This document shows positions 56,334 through 64,000 of a stretch of 64,000 nucleotides of DNA, piece after piece; the first letter of the stretch is position 1, and the number at the start of each line of letters is the position of its first letter. The DNA comes from Hsuehochloa calcarea (Eukaryota; Streptophyta; Magnoliopsida; Poales; Poaceae). The position numbers were made by a program, and so were the translations under genes. Location: the NCBI GenBank assembly GCA_036346395.1, contig CM070609.1, forward strand, positions 47,502,777 through 47,566,776, given 5' to 3'. Under the pieces are notes generated by a model, which ran no database searches, was not told the origin of the DNA, and saw only the letters and a program-made list of their open reading frames with translations.

Positions 56334-58233
56334 GTTTGCCACCTTGAGAAGTAAGTTAGGGGTAATTTATCCCTATGGGTTGGTTTGAGGGGGAGTTTGA
56401 TCTTTTCTGATCTTACCTTGTTCTTTTGATCTTTTATTGTTCTTTTTCTGAACTTAGTGATCTTTTTGAACTTTTTAGGTTTTTTAGGCTTTTTATTGCA
56501 TCTCATTGTATCATATTGCGTTCATATGAAAAATACAATAAGTGGTATGAAAAATCCAAAAAGATGCATTGTAATATAAGATTTTCTGCTTATCTTTCAA
56601 GATTGATGAAGCTTTGCCTATTACCCTTTGGAGTTTTAGTATTTCAATTCTTGCTCAATGTCATGTCTAGTTCTTTGACTTGCTAGAATTATCATGCTTT
56701 TACATGTGTAGCTAAGTCTTTGCTATATGAGCTAGAACCTTAAAACAACTCGAACTAAAAATTGCAATTTGTGGATGTTTTAGCGAGTTGCGCAATTATT
56801 GCTCCTTTTGTGACATTGACCCTGTCAGAATTTCTTTGTTAGCTCTTTGATCTAAAATTGACCATTACTTGAGCTTTTGTGTTCTTGAGATTCTAAAACT
56901 GTTCATGTGAAAAATAAAAAATCAAGATTGTCTTATGCTTAAATTGTGCCAAACTATTCTTACGAGACTGCTTGTCAATGACATGAACTTGGAGATAGTT
57001 TGATGAACCAGACGATCTCATGGGGACTGCTTGTCGAAATGACATGAACCTCAAGATTTGTCGCATACAGTAGAAGCTTAGAAAGAGTTTGTGGATGGCT
57101 CCTAGTCCGGATCTTCTTTACTAAGATATACCTTTAATCAACTTCAGTGAAGCTTAGGATGAGTTTGTGGATGGCTCCTAGTCCGGGATCTTGTCACTAA
57201 GTTAGATCATTAGTCAACTTCAATATTCAATGCATATGAGAAAAATATTGACAAATGGGCTTTTACAAAATATTGAGCAAAATGATTCAATACAGGACCC
57301 GATTGACTCTTAATGTGGTCTTTGTTAGATTTTTGATCTCACTTTAACATTTTGACATGGCTAGTTTCACTTTAGAATCCCTGTTGATGAACTTGCTGAA
57401 TTTGAAGCTTTGCTTAAATTGATCAAATCTATTACTTTACTTTTGAGCCTTTGTGCTTAGCTTTGATATATATGTCTTACCATGATCTTGCTAGCGCTGT
57501 CAGGCTTGATATGCTGTTTGTGCAATATTAGAGATACTAGCTTGTTCTTTTGGGTAATCTCCAAATCTTCTTGTAATCAAAAAATGAAAAATACAAATGA
57601 AGCCACTCCATTGCACTTCATGCATACTCCTTCTTATGCTTCTTTTGTTTTTGCTTCTTTCTTTATTCTCTACTTGTTATCTCTGGATAAGAGGAAGGCA
57701 TGATTCCTTGATGAATCCATTGTCAAAGGGGGAGAAGTTGTGTTAATGAGAAGATATTTCAATGTTGGGGAGAAGATTATGCATAGGGGGAGAAATTTTT
57801 GGAGATATATATCATTGTTTTACAAAGAGGGAGATGATATATAAAAATGATAAAAAGGGGGAGAAACTGAAAATTTGAAAGTTTATGAAATTTGAGGATC
57901 ATAGTGAGGGGGAGTTCTTGAGTTGCATTCTTATTGTCTTATTGAATATTTTGAACTTGAATTGCATTCATTTATCCTCACAATGATCATAGGTCAATTG
58001 AACAATTGTTCTTTCATATGGACCTCATGTGAGAATTTTGACTCTTTTATGGAAATCAAAGTTTTTATGCTTTCCTTTGCCTTATCTCACATGCCTATAC
58101 TATTCTGATGTCAGCTTGGTCATTTACATTGCTTTTTCTTGCTTTTGGATCAAGTTGTGCCTTTGTGCGAAAACAAAAGTATTTTACTTTTCAAACCTAC
58201 AAATTATATTTTTTAGATTATTGCCAATGTGTT
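56334..58233 (+). other. Ret-F 3' non-coding interior
   Basis: AT-rich DNA without a conserved frame. From 57728 it carries a series of purine tracts (AAGGGGGAG, AGGGGGAGAAA, AAAGGGGGAGAAACTG, GAGGGGGAG) ahead of the true tract at 58234. Tandem-like phrases GTTTGTGGATGGCTCCTAGTCC occur at 57087 and 57160. Confidence 0.7.
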
Positions 58234-58248
58234 CATCAAGGGGGAGAT
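58234..58248 (+). promoter_or_regulatory. Ret-F polypurine tract
   Basis: CATCAAGGGGGAGAT directly precedes the LTR start TGTGGATATC at 58249. Confidence 0.85.
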
Positions 58249-60083
58249 TGTGGATATCATGGGGATATGCTCCAAATCTTAGGATGATGTGACAATTGGC
58301 AATGGCATTTTTGGTTTGTCGTTTCACAGGTTTTCGACAAAGATCAGGTGTTCTGGACAGGGGCGGTCCGACCGGCCATAGCATGGCGGTCCGACCGGTC
58401 CCAAATCGGTCGGATCGGCCATGTGCTGCGGTCGAACCGGCGGTGACCAAGAATGGTCAGAACGAGCTGGGCCAAAAATAGGTGTTGTAGGCAAGTGAGG
58501 GGATCCCAATGCACTTGGTCTCATAATTTTTGGAGTTCCCAAGCAAAAGTTCTATTCGTTTTAAGTTTCCATAAGGTTTCAGAATTTCAGGGCTTGAATT
58601 TCGGTTAAGTCCCTACTGGCGGTCTGACCGGCCTTGAGGTGGTGGTCGGCCGGCGGTGAAGCGATCCGGCCGAGCTCACGAGGAGCGGTCGGACCGATTT
58701 CCACTTATGCATCAGCCAACTTCGTGGTGATCTTAATTTGTTAGGTCAAGTTCATTGGTATCATGGTATATGTATTGCATGATGCATGTTTTGACTAACA
58801 TGGGTCAAGTTGTGAAGAACTTGTTCCCGAATTCGTGTTTGCTTGTCTATGGTTGTGCAGGTTGCTTGGTGGTCAACGACGGTCAACGGCGAGGATGATC
58901 GGGACTAGACTTGGAGAGTGGAGGTCGAGCGATCGAGGATCTTTGGGTGAGTCAATGACTCAAGCGTGACGCAAGATGGACAAGGGTGACCTATTAGCAA
59001 AACTGAGGCGCAAGATGGCGCTAGGTGAAGCTGTTTAGGTCAAAAGGTTAAAGACGGCGCTTTGCGAAGCGTGCGTGTGTGACCCGTTTGTTAGTGGGCC
59101 TTAACGAGAGCCCAATGGAATCAAACCCTAGGATTTCTAGGCCTTCACTATAAATAGGAGGAGGTGGTGACTGCACCATCTAGCTCTTGTATCTCTCGCC
59201 TCTTTTATGTTTTCAAAACCCTAATTGGCTTAGGGGAGTTGAGGTGGAGGTTAGGGCTCTTTATGGTTTGAGGTGATTTTCGTGATCTTGGATTGACCAC
59301 TGATCCATGATGGTGTGGGTGTAATCCAACAACAATCACGTTCTTAATCTATGCAAGGTTTGCTTGAGATAAGTCTCTTTTTGTTCTTACTTTCATTATC
59401 GTGATTTTAGAGCTTTCTTTGATCCGCGAGTTTTTGATTGATTCTTTCACGTGAATTAGCTTGCTGTGATACGTGTGCACCTATCTAGGATCATCTTGAT
59501 CATCAATCTCTCACGAACAAGCATTAGGATCAAGTTTTCGTTCTTGCCCGGTTTTAGACCCTCTGTTACTCAATTGACTATTATTCAGGATCTATCCAAG
59601 AATTATCATTATATTCAATTAGAATAGGTCCTCAATATCATAGAGAAGGTGTGTGCAAAGTTTCGTGAAGTTTAGAGTTGAGAATCAAAAGTTAGACCTA
59701 ATTGCAACTTCGTCATCGGCCGCTTTTTTCTTGTTTGGATCATTGCGAGTCGGCCGGTCCGACCGCCCCAAAGACACCGGTCCGACCGATTTGGTAGCGG
59801 TCCGACCGCCGGTATAACAGCGGTCCGACCGCCCGGCAATCGGTCCGACCGGTGGAGTCCAGAGGTCAGACCGCCCGTGCACTGTGTTGCTTCAATCTTT
59901 GATGATTTTGTCATATTGCTTAGGGGATTAATTTGAATTCAATACTAGTCTTCCGCTGTACTGGTATATTGATCTTCATAGCTTCCTAATAGCTATTGGA
60001 GTGAAATTGTGTTGAATTCATAATTTGTGAAAAAGTGAGCGTGCTCCTATTCACCCCCCCTCTAGTCGTCTTTTCGGTCCAAC
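58249..60083 (+). repeat. Ret-F 3' LTR
   Basis: The 1835-bp LTR starts TGTGGATATCATGGGG and ends CGGTCCAAC; the 5' LTR ends CCAACA, so the last base has changed or been lost. Dyads cluster at 58364-58440, 58618-58695 and 59752-59875. A run of C before TCTAGTCG precedes the end. CACTATAAATAGGAGG near 59146-59161 is a strong TATA box candidate (same in the 5' LTR near 43421). Confidence 0.9.
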
Positions 60084-61340
60084 TGTATGTCTCCAGTCGG
60101 ACCGGTGATAGGGCCATGTCGCCATTTCAAACGACGACATAAGCCAATTTTTCTAATTTTATTAAATGTGTATTTATTTTTGTAGTTCTATTAAAAAAAG
60201 TACTACTAAATTTGAAACATTAACAGCAAATCTACAACTAAACTACACACACACCTAAAATGATTTACCGCACTATAAAACTATACATCTCAAACTATCT
60301 CATCCATTCAATTACTGCACCATAAAAAATATCTACATGATTACAACATATCTACAACTAAACTACACACACCTAAAAATATTTACTACAAAGAGGTAAA
60401 CTACGTAATCATACATCTAAAACTATCTTAACCATTCAATTACTAAACTAGAAATAAAATATCTGCTACTAACCATATTTCCTTAACTAAACTACACACA
60501 CCTACAAAGATGTACTACACCGAACTACACACACCTACAAAGATGTACTACACCGAACTACACTACATAACTATACATCTAAAACTAGCTAATCCATTAA
60601 ATTACGGACCTACTAGTTTCAGTTGCTAGTCTACTAGGGTTTCAAATTGAAATGTAAAGTTACACAAAAAAAACCTACAATATGTGTGATTGTATTTGCT
60701 CCCTCTCTCCACTCCTCAGCTACGAACGGACAGGGCTTCGCTACCACTTCTCCCCCCTTCTCTCCCCTTTTTCTTTTTTCTGGATTAAAACTGAATTATG
60801 CCCCATTTTTTGGCCCTTTTATAGCCTAGCCTCTGTCGTCATTTGGAATGATGATAGGGGGCTGCGGGGTCGCTATCTCCATTCTAAATGGCGATTTGGA
60901 TACCAATCCCCATTTCAAATGTCGATAGGGGGTTGGTTGGCGGCAGTGAAAACTTTACCTTGGAAAAAATTTTGAGAATACGTGTGTAGGAAATTTCAAA
61001 TAAATTCGGTCAATTTTTTAAAAAAGTCAATTTTTTTATTTTAAATTTTAAAAAATTAATTTTGAACAAAATTCAAGAAAATTCGAATTTTTTTGAACAA
61101 AATTAATCAAAACCGAAATTTTCGGAGTTAGTTTGAATTTTACCGGTGGTATACTGGTTCTGCAGAATCACGTGAAATATCGTGAAATGTTTTTCATCGT
61201 TGTGGTAGGGCTCCTGTCGCCAATTCAAATGGCAACATGGTCATTTCACCAGTTGGAATGACGACAAAGACCTATTTTTGTAATTTTGTTAAATGTGCAT
61301 TTATTTTTGTAATTCTAATTAAAAATGTATCATTGAAAAG
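60084..61340. repeat. AT-rich repeat region with GGCGAC phrases at both ends
   Basis: Two similar segments (60100-60200 and 61200-61330) share TGTCGCCAATTCAAATGGC-like text and a TTAAATGTGTATTTATTTTTGTA flank, bounding about 1.2 kb. Additional GGCGAT phrases occur at 60840-60930. The same text occurs reversed at 32800-33070. It is probably a degraded DNA transposon; no TIR or TSD could be fixed. Confidence 0.5.
60231..60606. repeat. Tandem array, units of about 100-140 bp
   Basis: Three diverged units share AACTAAACTACACACACCT, then TTTAC/TGTAC, then CATACATCTAAAACTATCT, then ATCCATTCAATTAC. The third unit has an internal duplication of ACTACACACACCTACAAAG. It is non-coding. Confidence 0.75.
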
Positions 61341-61903
61341 AAATTCAAGCTTTTTGTGTAAGCACATGCTAGACAAATTGAGGTACCGCGCTAGTTATCT
61401 TTGTTCAGTTGTGTATCTTCTCAAGTTGTACAATTGAATTGGTTATAAGGTTGTTGTTGTTCGTCCACCGTGAAAGATCGGGCCATCATAGGGCGATCCG
61501 CATCACAAGTGCATTAGATACCTAGCAAAACTGATGTGAGCGCTTTTTGACCACAGGGTGTGCACATAGCATGAAAAAAATTTGGTGCAAAACTTTGATT
61601 TGTGTTGCGAAGCACAAGCGCTTGGCTAGCAAAATCTAAAAGCAACAGTATTCGAGGCTGTCACAACGCTATGGAGTTTTTAGAACCAAACACATACGCT
61701 ATGGAGTTTTTAGAACCAAACACATACATCTTGAAAGAAAATTAATCGAAATTACAGTACACATTTGCATGCAAACTACGAACTGGAAAGAATAAGACTT
61801 CAGACAGTTGCTGTATTTTATTTCACACGCATGGGCGACACTGCAACAAGATGACTCAAACAAGAGGGAATTGAGGCGAATTTAGCAGCTCGGACAGAGC
61901 TAG
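61341..61903. other. Intergenic, 3' flank of the cysteine-rich peptide gene
   Basis: No gene is seen. A 30-bp direct tandem duplication (61666-61695 and 61696-61725, ACGCTATGGAGTTTTT...) is present. The right part, on the minus strand, would be the peptide gene's 3' untranslated region. Confidence 0.5.
61666..61727. repeat. 30-bp perfect tandem duplication
   Basis: Unit ACGCTATGG...AAACACAT is present twice without mismatch, plus two bases. Confidence 0.9.
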
Positions 61904-62366
61904 CTAGTGGCTCCCGAGGCAGCAGTTCTCGTCGTCGGAGCCACAGCAGGCCTTGGCACACTGGATCATCGGCCTCAGCTGGAAATAGCAGCACCTGCAC
62001 CCTGTGATCCATCGTAGAAGAAGCACGCTTAGTTGTAAAAAATGGTCAATTAATGTAAAAACTTCACATGAGAGATCAATTGGTCATGTAATTTGCGTAC
62101 TGCACGACTGACAAACTAGTGGCATTTCAGTGACAGTTACGAACTCTGTTCATAAATATATATAGCCATGTCTCTGCATAATTGCAGAAACTAGAGAACT
62201 CCAATAAAACATGAATGGAACGCTAGTAATAAGGCGAGAAAAACACTGTCATTAATTAACCTTGAGGATGGATCCCCTCCATCCTCGCCGCCGCCGGCAC
62301 GGCCGCGGCAAAGATCACGGCAGCCATGGCCCAGATGAAGAGGGCAGCAAGGGTGTTCCTCCTCAT
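61904..62366 (-). CDS. Small secreted 8-cysteine peptide (two exons)
   Basis: Exon 1 is 62366-62261 and exon 2 is 62001-61904, with a GT-AG intron of 259 bases; the joined frame is 67 codons plus TAG. The start is the first ATG after GAGATAAG and has A at -3. Residues 1-27 form a signal peptide: basic MRRN, a hydrophobic core LAALFIWAMAAVIFAAAV, and a small-residue end PAAA. The mature part has eight cysteines in the order C-X-CC-X9-C-X3-CC-X6-CC (residues 37-63), enough for four disulfides. Such peptides in plants act as antimicrobials or signals outside the cell; which one cannot be told. I do not recognise the exact family. The intron falls just before the first cysteine, separating the signal and mature parts. 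No frame damage is seen. Confidence 0.75.
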
Positions 62367-64000
62367 CTTATCTCCTCAGTCACTCAAATTTGTTCCACTT
62401 CCAAAGTGATCGAGAAGACTTGTGGAGTATGATTCTTTCGCCTTCCTATACCCTTTATGTAGAATCACAAAATATTCCAATCCATTGCATCACATGCTAA
62501 AGTTGGTCAGGTATAGTGGAGAGGGGTGGATGATGATGATGATGAGCACGAGGACAGTCGATCGCAATGTTGGAATTTCTGTCCATGTGATATATGAGAC
62601 AATCATAAAATGATAATCTTTGACTCTCTGGGCACTAGGCATGGTAGTGAATGTCCATAGCCAGCAAAGCTATGTCGGCTGGGTGCTTTCGGTTTGGTGG
62701 AAATGCACAAGGGAGTCAAGCTTGGTTAGGCAGCCATGTACTAGTGTCTAGAAAACCCAGCATCCTTTAGAACAAATTTTTTTTCTTCATAATGATCCAA
62801 GAACACCAGAGATGAACGCAATATGTACTACCTTGGTGATCCAAAATCAATTTAGTAAAAACGCAGCCCTTGAAATAGGACACTGGACCAATTGTGCATA
62901 GATCATAGGGGATTTGTTGCGAGGTGGAACGATTACAAGGTAGAAATAACTGCAAACATGCTTCCTTAATCATACTAGCTAGGTGTTAGTGGTAGTTTGG
63001 TTGTAAGCTAAGCTATCAAATCATATATAATGTACGACGTTCTCGCACAAGATACAAAGAAGGGTAAGTGCGTGTTATATATGTTGCATGGAGTTCAGAT
63101 AGCTAGCTTTCCATCTTCTATAACCATTTGAATCTTTGATGCCTCCTTTCTTTGACCATCTCCTCCGCTGCCATTTCTTCCTTGCAAATCCACTGCTTAG
63201 CAGAGCTAAAGAGCTATGGCCTTGAGCTTAAGCTAATGTCGATGAATTACTATCAATTTTACAGAAGTAAATACGGGGACACAGCTCTCGAGATCACACG
63301 GGAAGAGACAAGGTGCTTTTTAGATAGGTTCAGGTCTTCTCCGGGAGAATAACAACCATATATTCTTGTATTGAATGAGATTACAATGCATAATGTGCCA
63401 CCGAAACTATAAATGTTCTCAATATATTCTTAATTCTCCCTCACTCCTTATCTCTGCTGGCACTGCCTTTTATAAAGCTTCGAAGGGGTGACAATTGTTA
63501 TGCAGCAAGAGGCGCCTTGACAGTTGCTCGAGTCCTTAAGTGGACAATAGTTGTTGTCAGTGAGACATCCTCCTTGAATGTTTGCCAGTCGGTTATTTTT
63601 AGAGGTGGAGAGTGGTGCGCACGGTTATGTCATAGACACAAAGGTGCATGTGTTGTATTTTTTTTTACCATGTAGTTGGACATGACGCACAGGCTCCCTA
63701 GTTGATAAAATAGGGCCCACATATATGTCTATGAAACTTATCGACTAGAGGATGATCATGGTCTGACCTAGTCGTAATAGACTTTCCAACCAGAGGGTGG
63801 TCGTAACTTGAACTAGTCGTGGCAAGTATCTCTGATCAGGGTATACTAGAGGACTATTAGAATTCCATTATCTATAATGAATGTTACATATAAATAGCTT
63901 CATTAATCGAGAATTATTCAATCCTCGTCATCTAACCCCCCAACTTCAAATGAAAATGACTTACGTGAGATGTCGTAGAACAATAGTCGGAGGGAGACTT
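62367..64000. other. Intergenic, no gene recognised
   Basis: The first 100 bases (minus strand) would be the peptide gene's 5' leader and promoter; CATAAAGGGTATAGG at 62445-62459 is a weak TATA candidate. A (GAT)n run lies at 62529-62543. The remaining DNA is AT-rich with short open frames that match nothing known. The reading near 63240-63360 looks like repeat-derived DNA, but I cannot name it. Confidence 0.4.

Larger units (their letters stand above)
42628..60083 (+). mobile_element. Ret-F: copia-like gag element with two nested insertions
   Basis: The 3' LTR is 58249-60083 and the 5' LTR is 42628-44364, lacking about the first 95 bases. The primer site TGGTATCAGAGCC is at 44367-44379. Gag spans 44424-46703, followed by a short protease-like piece to 46832. 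Solo LTR (46833-48156) and Ret-G (48392-56328) interrupt the interior. The remaining interior (48162-48391 and 56334-58248) is non-coding, so no polymerase gene is present. The purine tract AAGGGGGAGATTG abuts the 3' LTR. Left and right flanks show no matching duplication, in line with loss of the left end. Confidence 0.85.

Noticed and set aside
61818..62012. 64-codon minus-strand frame over exon 2 of the peptide gene
   Set aside because: It is a different frame reading from the intron into exon 2. The spliced frame with signal peptide and eight cysteines is far better supported.
1..64000. CRISPR arrays, operons, tRNA or rRNA genes
   Set aside because: The tandem dyads are not evenly spaced repeats with unique spacers, the gene structure is eukaryotic, and I saw no tRNA cloverleaf or rRNA sequence. 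The TGGTATCAGAGC sites are only tRNA-complementary primer sites.

Overview
The window looks like plant nuclear DNA from a grass, most probably rice or a close relative. The reasons are monocot-type Ty1/copia and Ty3/gypsy elements with initiator-Met primer binding sites, hAT and LINE remnants, and GT-AG split genes with no operon logic. No tool or database was used; every element boundary was read from the sequence as terminal TG..CA, inverted repeats and target site duplications (TSDs). Most of the 64 kb is nested transposable elements. Only two host genes are supported: the 3' half of an ankyrin-TPR gene (15160-16591, +) and a small two-exon gene for a secreted 8-cysteine peptide (61904-62366, -).

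Region 1-17 kb. A copia element (Copia-A, 122-14932, TSD GTCTA) lies upstream of the ankyrin-TPR exons, probably in an intron of that gene. It was later hit by a 4.06-kb hAT element (1018-5075, TSD CATGCGAG) in gag, and by a second copia element (Copia-B, 6289-11826, TSD TCCTC) just after the protease region. The three pairs of TSDs give the order of events. All coding regions of these elements are broken.

Region 17-26 kb. Intergenic DNA holds two short inverted-repeat elements and a Ty3/gypsy reverse-transcriptase fragment. A solo LTR follows (20317-24859, TSD CATAG) that contains another solo LTR of a different family (21957-24498, TSD GCACT), and then part of a gypsy LTR.

Region 26-42.6 kb. 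A minus-strand copia element is split by a minus-strand LTR element with gypsy-type gag. A region with a GRF-like zinc-finger fragment follows. Then comes a LINE with ORF1 and the start of ORF2; its ORF1 is split by a gypsy LTR and its ORF2 is cut by a gypsy element carrying gag and protease. That gypsy element holds a 1.5-kb solo LTR (TSD CACGG).

Region 42.6-60.1 kb. A plus-strand element (Ret-F) carries a large gag with two zinc knuckles. It is interrupted by a solo LTR (46833-48156) and by a complete minus-strand relative (Ret-G, 48392-56328, TSD ACTAG) whose two LTRs look nearly identical. I see no reverse transcriptase or integrase in either, so they look like gag-only elements mobilised in trans. 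Their LTRs, and one LTR of another family, carry arrays of an 11-bp dyad CGGTC-N-GACCG with a free central base. This is the most striking unexplained signal in the window.

Region 60-64 kb. AT-rich tandem repeats and short GGCGAC-type repeats are followed by the cysteine-rich peptide gene and unassigned sequence.
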